From Glaciecola amylolytica (GTDB taxonomy: Bacteria > Bacteroidota > Bacteroidia > Flavobacteriales_D > Crocinitomicaceae), in the NCBI GenBank assembly GCA_003856375.1, contig CP034120.1:2852001-2916000 (forward strand): 64,000 bases of DNA, written 5' to 3'. A model generated the notes under the pieces. The model did no database searches, had not been told where the DNA came from, and worked only from the letters and a program-made list of their open reading frames with translations. Below are positions 32,638-42,590 of this stretch, piece by piece (within the stretch, counting starts at the first letter, position 1; each line of letters opens with the position of its first letter). A program made the translations under genes and the position numbers.

Positions 32638-35601
32638 TCAACGCAGTAAATTCACGTGCCCGTTAAATACTGTCGGGATTCCGAAACAATCTTCGTAAAT
32701 CACTGAAACAGTATATATTCCTGTTGGACAATTTTCCCCTTTATACATTCCATCCCAACCACTAAAGTTTCCACTTTCACTGAAGATTTCTTCTCCCCAG
32801 CGATTGAAAATCCGAATGCTTTGAACGACAATATTTTCTCCATAAAACACATAACGTTCATTATGGGTGTCATCGTTGGGTGTAAATGAATTCGGGAGGT
32901 AAAAAAATTGTTCATTTTGCAAATTCACATAGATCGAATCCCGGATTTCTCCACATGGATTAAACGCCCGGATCGTGTACCAGCCTGATTCTGTGAGATA
33001 AGTTCCAACCAAATTTCCTTTTGGTGCAAAAATCTCCAGATTGTAATTTGTTTCAATGTGTAACAGTGAAACGGACAATTGTTTCTGACAATCGCGAATC
33101 GAATCTTCGGGGAAATACAAATCAACAGCCGTAATTCTGCGCACCTGCATCGAATCAGTGACGCTTCCGCAAACATTGGTCAAAGTACAGGAATACATTC
33201 CTTCCTGCACAATCCATTCAGTTGCGGACTGTGAGCCCGAATTCCATTCATAGGAACCGGCAGAACCTTGAGCAGTATATGCAAATCCCACTCCAAGCTC
33301 AAAACAGGTATCCAAAACTGCAGGAAGATCCAGTTCCGGAAAGTGATTAATCGTTACAGAACAGGTTGCGGAATCAGTCCCACAGAGATTGGAGGCAGAA
33401 ACCGTGTAAGAACCGGAAACAGAGACAACCAATTGGGTTCCTATGCTTCCATCCGACCAAAGAATATCCGTTGTTCCGGTAAAAATCGGAGTAAGCAGTA
33501 CTGATTGACCATTTTGAACGCAGGTATCTATTAAAGATGTAAGTGTCACTTCCGGAAGATCTGTTTGCGAAACAAGCAAGCTTGCATTGACCGTACCACA
33601 ACTATTGGTAGCTTCAATAGTAAATGTTCCCGGACCGGAAACACTTCGAGGAATGGTTGTACTGCCATCATCCCACAAAACAACAGCGCCCGCAGAAACT
33701 GCCGGATTCAAATCCACCGGAAAACTTCCTTCACACACCGTTACCGGATTTGTATTGGTAATAGTTGGCAAAGATCGTATTTCAACGACGATGGAATCCC
33801 GGATCGTTTTACAGCTGTCTGAAACTTCCACCCAATAAGTCCCGGATGTCGTTACTGATAAAGAAGCACCGATTGAATTGTTATTCCACAAGTATTGAAC
33901 CGCAGTATTCGGATTCGTAACAGTTGGCGAAAGCTGATATGAACTTCCGGGCTGCAAACAAACAATGGTATCTGCCGGAAGGCTCATTGTCATGGAAGAA
34001 GGAACAAAAAAAGGAACAATCGTATCGATCAGTTCACAACATTTGGTATCCAAAACCCTTAGAATAACGGTATCTGTTGTATTCACCGTTTCCAGGTTGC
34101 TTAACGTCGGATTTCCGGTTGACCAATAAAAGGTTGGAGCTGTGAATCCGTTGATATTGGCAACAATGGTTGACTGGCTGCACCCAGGAACTTGAAATAA
34201 ACTCAATGAAACGCTGTCGCAATAACTATGAATCGGAAGATCTTCCAACATGATTCCATTCTGAAAACTCATGTTTTGGGGAATCGTTGTTACGTTCAAT
34301 TGAACCAGCGAAGTAGCAACGGGCATTGTAACTACCGGAAGCGGTATTATTTCCGAGCAGTCATCTACAAACTCCAGGCTCTCATCCAGAACAAACTGGT
34401 TGATATCTCCGTTTTCACTCATGGTGAAATAATGCTGGTTATTCATAAATGCACTATTTCCTACCAAATGCGGTAACACAATTCCCAAGGGAGCATAACC
34501 CACATTTGGTTTATAAATATTCTTGCAAATCTGCACAATTCCGTTTTTATCAACCTGCATTACATACGGTCCGTCATGCGGCACCGCAACAAATGCTCCA
34601 TAGCCAAATAAAACATAACTTGTTGCTGTTTCATTCATCGCATCAACCGAACAAAACACATTTGATCCGATATTATAGTAGTTTGAAAAAAGAATGTTTC
34701 CGGTCTGATCACATTTTATAATCGCCGTATTTTCATTCTGCATATTGTTTCCCAGTATTTCGTATGCAGAAATGACCAGATTATCATCCATATCCCATCG
34801 GATTTGGGCTCCTTCATAACGGAATGTTGTATTTGGGGTATAAGGAAGCAGAAAATGTTTTTCTAAAAAAATGGAGCCCGTTTCAGTGATTCCAATCAGC
34901 AACGGCATCGCCAGCCAATTAGCAAGCATGGAACTATTTCCTTCCGCATATCCGGTCAGGTAAAATTTTCCATTTCTCACTTCTGTTGCATTCAGAAAGA
35001 ATACACGAGTTGCAGGACTTGTCACACTTAGCGGCATCACATACTTGAGTAAGGGAGTTTCCCAAATCAGGTTTCCCGTTTGGGAAGAAACAGCAATAAC
35101 TTTTCCATGTGTTTGTTGAACGGTAGCATACGTTCCACCGATCAGGAAAAATTTCCCGTTTGCATAGCGCATACAGGAAAAATATCCGTTCGAAACCAAT
35201 TCATACTTTGCCCAATACAGCGCACCTGTCTGTGCATTCATCTTAAAATAGAATGTTCCTTTCGGTTGATTGAACTGATGAATCTTTCCACAACCGAAAA
35301 CAGTGTCGCCTACCAAATCCAGAAAGGCAATCGTCACATCATCATTCGGATCAGTTGTAAATGCAAGAGTTTTACTCCAAAGAGTCTGACTCAGCGCATC
35401 TTGTTTGACAAGCAATCCTTTGTTGTCCGTGATTCCGGCAACATACGTATTTCCGGCATTGTCTGCCACAATGTTTGCAGCTTCGTCCTGAGAAGTCGGA
35501 CCTCCAATCAATCTGCTCTTATCATCATTTTGAGAAAATAACGGATTTGCTGTTAAACCAAACAGTAAAAACAATCCACCGATAAAAACTGCAATTTTCA
35601 T
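32638..35601 (-). CDS. T9SS type B cargo protein (CHU_C sorting domain), paralog A, 987 aa
   Basis: A signal peptide ends near residue 24 (LFSQ). Residues ~30-430 form an N-terminal beta-propeller-like domain with repeated AGNTYVAGI, GKFFLIGG and GKFYLTGYAEG phrases. About five Ig/PKD-like modules follow, with CNL-type strands such as CLQPGSSYQLSP and CVQNGQSVLLTP. The last ~90 residues are a CHU_C type B sorting domain: FYLPNSFTPN, IRIFNRWGEEIF, FSGWDGMYKGENCPTGIYTVSVIYEDC. Type B proteins are exported by the T9SS and need a PorP/SprF partner for surface attachment. It is the last of four tandem paralogs. Confidence 0.9.
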   Translation of the reverse strand: MKIAVFIGGLFLLFGLTANPLFSQNDDKSRLIGGPTSQDEAANIVADNAGNTYVAGITDNKGLLVKQDALSQTLWSKTLAFTTDPNDDVTIAFLDLVGDTVFGCGKIHQFNQPKGTFYFKMNAQTGALYWAKYELVSNGYFSCMRYANGKFFLIGGTYATVQQTHGKVIAVSSQTGNLIWETPLLKYVMPLSVTSPATRVFFLNATEVRNGKFYLTGYAEGNSSMLANWLAMPLLIGITETGSIFLEKHFLLPYTPNTTFRYEGAQIRWDMDDNLVISAYEILGNNMQNENTAIIKCDQTGNILFSNYYNIGSNVFCSVDAMNETATSYVLFGYGAFVAVPHDGPYVMQVDKNGIVQICKNIYKPNVGYAPLGIVLPHLVGNSAFMNNQHYFTMSENGDINQFVLDESLEFVDDCSEIIPLPVVTMPVATSLVQLNVTTIPQNMSFQNGIMLEDLPIHSYCDSVSLSLFQVPGCSQSTIVANINGFTAPTFYWSTGNPTLSNLETVNTTDTVILRVLDTKCCELIDTIVPFFVPSSMTMSLPADTIVCLQPGSSYQLSPTVTNPNTAVQYLWNNNSIGASLSVTTSGTYWVEVSDSCKTIRDSIVVEIRSLPTITNTNPVTVCEGSFPVDLNPAVSAGAVVLWDDGSTTIPRSVSGPGTFTIEATNSCGTVNASLLVSQTDLPEVTLTSLIDTCVQNGQSVLLTPIFTGTTDILWSDGSIGTQLVVSVSGSYTVSASNLCGTDSATCSVTINHFPELDLPAVLDTCFELGVGFAYTAQGSAGSYEWNSGSQSATEWIVQEGMYSCTLTNVCGSVTDSMQVRRITAVDLYFPEDSIRDCQKQLSVSLLHIETNYNLEIFAPKGNLVGTYLTESGWYTIRAFNPCGEIRDSIYVNLQNEQFFYLPNSFTPNDDTHNERYVFYGENIVVQSIRIFNRWGEEIFSESGNFSGWDGMYKGENCPTGIYTVSVIYEDCFGIPTVFNGHVNLLR

Positions 35602-35633
35602 TTTTCAATTCATTATTTCCAAGCCTGTTAAAG

Positions 35634-38600
35634 TTACCTCAACAGATTCACATGTCCGTTAAATTCTGTCGGTACTCCGAAACAATCTTCGTAAATCACC
35701 GAAACAGCATACATTCCATCAGGGCAATTCTCCCCTTTGTAGGTTCCATCCCAACCCGTGAAATCTCCGGATTGTGAAAAAATCTCTTCTCCCCAACGGT
35801 TGAAAATCCGGATGTTTCGAACTTCCACATTCTCTCCTTCAAATTCAAAGCGTTCATTGTGCGAATCGCCATTGGGTGTAAATGAGTTCGGCAGGTAGAA
35901 GAATATTTCGTTCTGCAAATTTACATGAATTGAATCCCACTTATGCCAGCATTTGTTGAAAGCATGAATGGTATACCAGCCTGTCTCTGTTAAGTAAGTT
36001 CCCACTACACCATAATAGGGAGCTAAGATTTCCAGATTGTAATTCGTTTCAATATGCAATAATGAAACCGATAACTGCCTTAGACAGTCACTGATCGAAT
36101 CTTCCGGGAAATACAAATCAACATCCGGAACTCTTCGAACATTCATTGAATCGGTAATACTTCCACATTGATTTGTCAAAGTACAAGCATAAATTCCTTC
36201 CTGAGAAATCCATTCCATGGCCGTTTGTGAGCCGGAATTCCATTGATAAGAACCTCCGGAACCTTGTGCCGTATAAGCAAATCCGACTCCAATCTCAAAA
36301 CAGGTATCCAAAACAGCCGGAAGGTCCAATTCCGGAAAATGATTGATCATTACCGAACAAGTTGCTGAACTGGTACCACATTCATTGGAAGCGAAAATAG
36401 TATAGGTTCCCGAAGCAGAGACCGAAAGCTGATTCCCCGTGCTTCCGTTCGACCAAAGTACGTTGCTTACATCTGTAAATACGGGAACAAGAACAATCAT
36501 TCCTCCGGTTTGAAGACAAGTATCCACATTGGAAATCAGTTGTACATCCGGTAAATTGTTCTGAGAAACTACTATCGTTGCATTCGTTGTTCCACATGAA
36601 TTAGTCGCAGCAAACGTATAACTTCCCGGACCGTTTACACTTCTGTGTGTTGTTATTGTTCCGTCATCCCACAAAACACTTGCTCCGGGAGAAACCGTCG
36701 GATTCAAAGTCGCTGGGAAATCGTCTTCACAAACTACTACGTTTGCAGTATTTCCGATGATTGAAAGTGAATTCAAGCTTACAACGATGCTTGCAGAATC
36801 AATTCCGCACGCATTCGAACCATAAACAACATACGTTCCGGAATTGGAAACCGTTAATTGATTTCCTGTACTTCCATTCGACCAAAGTACTGTATTCACC
36901 TGATTCAGTATTGGCGTTAAAACAATACTCCCACCATTTTGAATACAGGTATCAATGGATGATTCCAAATGAACATCCGGTAAATCGGCCTGAGAGACTA
37001 CAATTGTTGCATTCGTTGTTCCACATGAATTCGTTGCAGCAAGCGTATAATTTCCCGGACCGTTGATAAGTCTGTTTATGGTTGTTGTTCCGTCATCCCA
37101 TAAAACGGAAGCTCCGGAAGAAACCGTCGGACTTAGAGTCGCAGGAAAATCGTCTTCACAGACAGTTACATTCGCTGTATTTCCTATGAGCGGAAGGAAG
37201 TTTAAGACGACAACTATCGAATCTCTCTTTGTTGAACAATGATCTGTCACATCCACCCAATACGTTCCTGAATTGGTAATTGCCAAAGAAGAACCGGTGG
37301 AATTGTTGTTCCACGAGTATTGAACAGCTCCATTTGTCCCGGAAAAAGTCGGATTGATAGTAAACGAAGATCCCGTTTGAAGACAAATAGTTGTATCTGC
37401 AGGTAAGCTCATTGTAAAAGAATAGGGAACGATCACCGGAATAATTGTATCAATCAATTCGCAGCATTTGGTATCCAATACTCTCACAATGACAGTATCT
37501 GTTGTATTTACGGTAAGTGTATTTGTTGTCGAAACGGTTCCATCAGACCAATAAAATGTAGGCGAGGTAAATCCAGAAACATTGGCTGAAATAACGACTT
37601 GATTGCACATTGGATTTTGTACCAGATTCAATGACGAACCTGCACAAAGATCATTAATCACATGGTTTTCCAGGATTCCACCATCGGAAAAAGAAAGTTG
37701 TGACACAAAGTTAGTGACCCAAAGCTGCAATATGGAAACCGGAATATCACTTGCAACGAAACCTACTTCAGCCAATTCAGAGCAATCTTCAAGTGTATTT
37801 AACCCTTCATCCAAAATGAACTGGTTGATATCAGAGTCAGCAGAAGCATTGGGCACTTCTGTTACCGCGAAGTAATGCTGCCCATTTATAAAGGTACTAT
37901 TCCCCATGACGTATGGATAACAATACACAGGAGAATAAAGAGTATTTGGTTTTGTAATGGAAATACCTTTTTCAATACTTCCGTTTTTGGATACTTTTAC
38001 AACGAATGAACTCGAAGAGGGAGAAACCATAGAGGCATAAACCCCACTCATCACATAACTTGTCGATGTTTCATTGATACTTCTTATTAATGTATAATTA
38101 TTCGTCGAACTGTATCGTTTGGCGAAAATGAGATTCCCCAATGTATCACATTTTATAAGAAGTGAATTTAAATTCGGTGATACAGTACTATTAATACCAA
38201 TACAATTGACGGCCAGAATCAATTTTTTATCCTGATCCAGTTCGATTCTCACTCCTGAATAATCAAGCATGCCAGGCCCCGGATATGGTATATGGATTTT
38301 TTTTTCAAGGAAAATAGCTCCATTTTCATCAACCCCCATAATAAACGGGAATCCTCCGGTAGAAAAATAAGACGAAACCTGCCCGGTGATATACATCTTA
38401 CCATTCACCATTTCAGTAGAACTCAAAAATGTCGTATAAAAATTAGTAGTTAGAGGTAAAAAAGCACCATTAAGTTTCAAACTTTGCCAGATAATCTGAC
38501 CGGTTTGAGAAGAGACAGCCATGATTTTCCCATACCGATTCAGCGTGTTTTGATTGGTTACATCGTTATAGCTTCCGCCAATCAGAAAAAACTTTCCATT

Positions 38601-39062
38601 TGCGTAACGCATACAGGAAAGATAATTTACACCTGAAGTTTCATATTTGGACCAATACATGGCTCCGGTTTGTGCGTTCATTTTAAAATAAAATGATCCG
38701 ATTCCAAGCATGACACTCTGATGAATTTTTCCACAACCGAAAATGGTATCTCCAACAATATCCAAAAACTCTATACTTACCTCATCAACCGGATTGGAAG
38801 TAAAACGGAGTGCTTTAATCCATTGAGTTACATGAAGGGCATTTTGCTTGACAATCAAGCCCTTGCTATCCGACTTCCCTCCAATGTATTTATTTCCTGC
38901 AAGGTCTGCACAAATATTAGTGGCTCTTTCACGATCCCCTATATTACCGATTAAGGTTCTTTCCTGATCATTTTGAGAAAATACCGGATTCTTTATCAAA
39001 AGAAGCAAGGAAAGCAGCGTAAAAAAAAGTCCTTTGGTCATGGTGTTCGTATTTCTGTTCAT
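35634..39062 (-). CDS. T9SS type B cargo protein, paralog B, ~1142 aa
   Basis: It has the same layout as paralog A: signal peptide (ending PVFSQ), a propeller-like domain with GNKYIGGKSDSKGL and GKFFLIGGSYND, then Ig-like modules and a CHU_C domain (FYLPNSFTPNGD, NRWGEEIFSQSG, GWDGTYKGENCPDG). The Ig-like block is internally duplicated: units around GNTANVTVCEDDFPATL and GNTANVVVCEDDFPATL are about 427 bases apart. The start at 39062 (MNRNTN) is one option; 39041 (MTKGLFF) and 39080 are possible. Gaps to both neighbours are about 30 bases. Confidence 0.85.
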   Translation of the reverse strand: MNRNTNTMTKGLFFTLLSLLLLIKNPVFSQNDQERTLIGNIGDRERATNICADLAGNKYIGGKSDSKGLIVKQNALHVTQWIKALRFTSNPVDEVSIEFLDIVGDTIFGCGKIHQSVMLGIGSFYFKMNAQTGAMYWSKYETSGVNYLSCMRYANGKFFLIGGSYNDVTNQNTLNRYGKIMAVSSQTGQIIWQSLKLNGAFLPLTTNFYTTFLSSTEMVNGKMYITGQVSSYFSTGGFPFIMGVDENGAIFLEKKIHIPYPGPGMLDYSGVRIELDQDKKLILAVNCIGINSTVSPNLNSLLIKCDTLGNLIFAKRYSSTNNYTLIRSINETSTSYVMSGVYASMVSPSSSSFVVKVSKNGSIEKGISITKPNTLYSPVYCYPYVMGNSTFINGQHYFAVTEVPNASADSDINQFILDEGLNTLEDCSELAEVGFVASDIPVSILQLWVTNFVSQLSFSDGGILENHVINDLCAGSSLNLVQNPMCNQVVISANVSGFTSPTFYWSDGTVSTTNTLTVNTTDTVIVRVLDTKCCELIDTIIPVIVPYSFTMSLPADTTICLQTGSSFTINPTFSGTNGAVQYSWNNNSTGSSLAITNSGTYWVDVTDHCSTKRDSIVVVLNFLPLIGNTANVTVCEDDFPATLSPTVSSGASVLWDDGTTTINRLINGPGNYTLAATNSCGTTNATIVVSQADLPDVHLESSIDTCIQNGGSIVLTPILNQVNTVLWSNGSTGNQLTVSNSGTYVVYGSNACGIDSASIVVSLNSLSIIGNTANVVVCEDDFPATLNPTVSPGASVLWDDGTITTHRSVNGPGSYTFAATNSCGTTNATIVVSQNNLPDVQLISNVDTCLQTGGMIVLVPVFTDVSNVLWSNGSTGNQLSVSASGTYTIFASNECGTSSATCSVMINHFPELDLPAVLDTCFEIGVGFAYTAQGSGGSYQWNSGSQTAMEWISQEGIYACTLTNQCGSITDSMNVRRVPDVDLYFPEDSISDCLRQLSVSLLHIETNYNLEILAPYYGVVGTYLTETGWYTIHAFNKCWHKWDSIHVNLQNEIFFYLPNSFTPNGDSHNERFEFEGENVEVRNIRIFNRWGEEIFSQSGDFTGWDGTYKGENCPDGMYAVSVIYEDCFGVPTEFNGHVNLLR
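36340..37193 (-). repeat. Internal duplication of an Ig-like module in paralog B
   Basis: GTCGC-GGGAAATCGTCTTCAC near 36711 recurs near 37138, an offset of about 427 bases (142 codons). The two units encode near-identical CEDDFPATL and LWSNGSTGNQL modules. Confidence 0.65.
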
Positions 39063-39090
39063 CGGTAAAATCGTTATCATTCATTGAGGA

Positions 39091-42000
39091 TTAGCGAATC
39101 AGATTCACATGTCCGTTAAACTCTGTCGGCATTCCGAAACAATCTTCGTAAATCAGCGAAACAGCATACATTCCGTCGGGGCAATTCTCCCCTTTGTAGG
39201 TTCCGTCCCAACCTGTGAAAGATCCTGCCTGTGAAAAAATCTCTTCTCCCCAACGGTTGAAAATCCGGATGTTTCGAACTTCTACATTCTCTCCTTCAAA
39301 TTCATAACGTTCATTGTGCGAATCGCCATTGGGTGTAAATGAATTCGGCAGGTAAAAGAATTGCTCATTTTGCAAATTCACGTAGATCGAATCCCAAACT
39401 TCTCCGCATGGATTAAATGCATGGATTTTATACCAGCCGGATTCGTTTAAGTAAGTTCCGACCAAATTTCCGTTTGGTGCAAAAATTTCCAGATTGTAAT
39501 TCGTTTCCACATGCAGCAATGAAACAGACAATTGTTTCTCACACTCACGAATGGAGTCTTCCGGGAAATACAAATCCACAGCTGTGTAACGACGAACCCG
39601 CATTGAATCCGTAATGCTTCCGCAGACATTGGTCAAAGTACAGGAATACATTCCTTCCTGGGAAATCCATTCCGTAGCCGTTTGTGAACCTGAACTCCAT
39701 TGATAAGATCCTCCGGAGCCTTGAGCCGTATATGCAAATCCTACTCCAAGCTCAAAACACGTATCCAAAGTTGCAGGAAGATTCAATTCCGGAAAATGCT
39801 TAATTGTTACAGAGCAAGATACTGAACTGGTGCCACAGACATTGGAAGCGAAAACAGTATAGGTTCCCGAAGCAGAAACCAAAAGCTGATTCCCGGTGCT
39901 TCCATCTGACCAAAGAATATTGCTTGTTCCTGCAAAAAGCGGTGTAAGCACTATCGATGCTCCGTTCTGAATACAAGTATCAATCAGAGAATCGAGTGCT
40001 ATTACCGGAAGATCGATTTTAGAAATGGAAATAGAATCTGTGACACTTCCGCAGACATTGGTCAAGGTACAGGAATACGTTCCCTCCTGAGTAATCCATT
40101 CCGTAGCAGATTGCAAACCGGAACTCCACTGATAAGAACCTCCTGAACCATGGGCAGTATACGCAAATCCTGCTCCGATCTCAAAACAGGTATCCAACGC
40201 AGCCGGAAGATCCAATTCCGGAAAATGACTGATCGTTACAGAACACGTTGCTGAATCCACTCCACAGGAATTGGACGCATAAACCGTATACGAACCGGAA
40301 GTTGAAACTGACAATTGATTTCCGGTACTTCCATCCGACCAAACAATGTTCGTTGTTCCTGTAAAAGTCGGAGATAAAACAACTGATGCTCCGTTTTGAA
40401 CACAGCTATCCAGTGACGAAACAAGCACTGCTTCCGGTAAATCAGTCTGATTAACCGTGATGGCCGTATCTATGGTTCCGCAACTATTTGTAACCGATAA
40501 GGTATATGTTCCAACTCCTGAAACACTTCTGGGAATGGCCGTACTTCCATCTTCCCACAAGACAGTTGCCCCGGCAGAAACAATTGGATTCAGATTCACC
40601 GGAAAACTTCCTTCACAAACCGTTACCGAACCTGCATTGGTAACACCTGGCATAGATTGTACCGTAACGACAATGGAATCCCGGATGGTTTTACAACTGT
40701 CAGAAACTTCCACCCAATAGGTTCCGGATGCTGTTACGGACAGCCATGGAAACGTGGTGTTATTACTCCAGAGGTATTGAACCGGAGTTACATTCGGATT
40801 TGAAACCGTTGGCAGCAAAATATACGCCCCTCCGGTCTGAAAACAAACAATGGTATCAGCCGGTAAAGTCATTGTCATAGCCGAAGGAGTAATGAACGGA
40901 ACAATCGTATCAAACAATTCGCAGCATTTGGTATCCAAAACCCGCAGGAATAAAGTATCCGTTGAATTCACGGTCAAGGTATTTGTTGTTGAAACTGTTC
41001 CGTCGGACCAATAAAACGTAGGACCGGTAAACCCGGTAGTATTTGCAGTAATTACCGATTCCTCACAACCGGAATTTTGCACCAGGTTGAGTGATGTATT
41101 GGTACAATACTCAAAAGGAGGAAGATCATCCAGAATGATTCCGTTCTGAAAACTCATAGTATTTGGAAAATTCTCCACCAATAAGGGTTCTACACTTGTA
41201 GGCACATCATGCACCGGAGTTGGAAGCTCCACTAATTGAGAACAATCTTCTTCGATTTCATCCAAATCTTCATTCAGAATAATTTGATTGATATCACACT
41301 CCAAAATAGTACCCTGTGATACTTCCGGGGAAACAAAATAATGTTTGCCGTTTACGAAGCTGCTGTTTCCGCTTGAAATGCCATAGAAAGACCATGACCA
41401 CCAACCATTCGACCAGGCCCACCATATCCATGAATACACACCTCCACCGGCTCCCAAATGAAAGGTATTCGGTTTGACGATTTCAGTGGATCTCTGCAAG
41501 TTTCCGTTCTTATCTGTTTTAAAGACATAAAGTCCCTGATTTGTATTGTTAGAAAAAAGCGTTCCGAAAATCACATAACTGTCTGCTGTTTCATTAAAAG
41601 CTTCAATACTTCCCAAACCATGAGAACCTACATGATAATTTTTAGAAAACAACACATTTCCTGCTGTATCACATTTGGTCATGATTAACAAATTGTCAAA
41701 CACATTCGAATAGGAATATCTTCGGGAAGATGTAATGATCAGGTTGTGATCCTCATCCAGGTGAATTTTGGTTCCCACATAATTTCTGGTGATATCAATA
41801 TCCGGCAAATTGAGCCATTTTTCCATAAATACAGTTCCATTCTCGGTAATTCCAATCAAAAGAGGCATTGTTACCGGACCTGTCAAATTACTTCCAGTCA
41901 TAACGGATGGACTGCAATAACCTGTTATATAAAATTTACCGTTGTATACCTGTGTTGCGTTTAAAAAAATGTTCCCCTCACCAACCGAATCAATTGCCCC

Positions 42001-42567
42001 CGGAAGCAGATAACGTTTTAACGGTGTTTCCCAGATCTGATTTCCCGTTTGAGAAGAAACCGCGATGGCTTTACCAAATAATTTCTGTGCACCATTGTGA
42101 ATTCCGCCGATCAAAAAGAACTTACCATTTGCATAACGCATACAAGAAAAAAAGCTGTTTGAAGCAGGTGCGAATTTAGACCAATACGGAACTCCTGTTT
42201 GTGCATTCATTTTAAAATAGAATGCCCCAACCTGACTCGATTGATGAATCACTCCACAGCCAAATACCGTATCTCCGACCAAATCCAGGAAATTGATAAC
42301 AACCTCATCATTCACATTCGTTGTAAACCGGAATGTTTTCGCCCAAAGCGTCTGATACAATGCATTTTGCTTGACAACCAAGCCCTTCTTATCCTGAATA
42401 CCGCCTACATAGGTATTTCCAGCTCCGTCGGCTACAATATTCAGCGCTTTTTCATTTGCTGTAGGAGTTCCAATCAGTGTTCTTTGCTTGTCTTCCTGAG
42501 AAAAAAACGGGTTTCCTGCCAAAACGAGCAGGAACACCACCACATAAAAAAAGACCGGCTTATTCAT
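39091..42567 (-). CDS. T9SS type B cargo protein, paralog C, 1158 aa
   Basis: Layout as in the other paralogs: signal peptide (ending PFFSQ), propeller-like domain, Ig-like modules with one PELDLP module duplicated, and a CHU_C domain (FFYLPNSFTPNGD, NRWGEEIFSQAG, GENCPDGMYAVSLIYEDC). A tryptophan-rich segment near residue 382 (SWIWWAWSNGWWSW) has no counterpart in the other copies. It is 23 bases downstream of paralog D. Confidence 0.9.
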   Translation of the reverse strand: MNKPVFFYVVVFLLVLAGNPFFSQEDKQRTLIGTPTANEKALNIVADGAGNTYVGGIQDKKGLVVKQNALYQTLWAKTFRFTTNVNDEVVINFLDLVGDTVFGCGVIHQSSQVGAFYFKMNAQTGVPYWSKFAPASNSFFSCMRYANGKFFLIGGIHNGAQKLFGKAIAVSSQTGNQIWETPLKRYLLPGAIDSVGEGNIFLNATQVYNGKFYITGYCSPSVMTGSNLTGPVTMPLLIGITENGTVFMEKWLNLPDIDITRNYVGTKIHLDEDHNLIITSSRRYSYSNVFDNLLIMTKCDTAGNVLFSKNYHVGSHGLGSIEAFNETADSYVIFGTLFSNNTNQGLYVFKTDKNGNLQRSTEIVKPNTFHLGAGGGVYSWIWWAWSNGWWSWSFYGISSGNSSFVNGKHYFVSPEVSQGTILECDINQIILNEDLDEIEEDCSQLVELPTPVHDVPTSVEPLLVENFPNTMSFQNGIILDDLPPFEYCTNTSLNLVQNSGCEESVITANTTGFTGPTFYWSDGTVSTTNTLTVNSTDTLFLRVLDTKCCELFDTIVPFITPSAMTMTLPADTIVCFQTGGAYILLPTVSNPNVTPVQYLWSNNTTFPWLSVTASGTYWVEVSDSCKTIRDSIVVTVQSMPGVTNAGSVTVCEGSFPVNLNPIVSAGATVLWEDGSTAIPRSVSGVGTYTLSVTNSCGTIDTAITVNQTDLPEAVLVSSLDSCVQNGASVVLSPTFTGTTNIVWSDGSTGNQLSVSTSGSYTVYASNSCGVDSATCSVTISHFPELDLPAALDTCFEIGAGFAYTAHGSGGSYQWSSGLQSATEWITQEGTYSCTLTNVCGSVTDSISISKIDLPVIALDSLIDTCIQNGASIVLTPLFAGTSNILWSDGSTGNQLLVSASGTYTVFASNVCGTSSVSCSVTIKHFPELNLPATLDTCFELGVGFAYTAQGSGGSYQWSSGSQTATEWISQEGMYSCTLTNVCGSITDSMRVRRYTAVDLYFPEDSIRECEKQLSVSLLHVETNYNLEIFAPNGNLVGTYLNESGWYKIHAFNPCGEVWDSIYVNLQNEQFFYLPNSFTPNGDSHNERYEFEGENVEVRNIRIFNRWGEEIFSQAGSFTGWDGTYKGENCPDGMYAVSLIYEDCFGMPTEFNGHVNLIR
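39690..40545 (-). repeat. Internal duplication of an Ig-like module in paralog C
   Basis: The string CAATTCCGGAAAATG near 39787 recurs near 40216 (offset about 430 bases). The encoded FPELNLPATLDTCFE and FPELDLPAALDTCFE modules are copies. Confidence 0.6.
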
Positions 42568-42590
42568 TTTAAATTATTTATATTAAAAAA

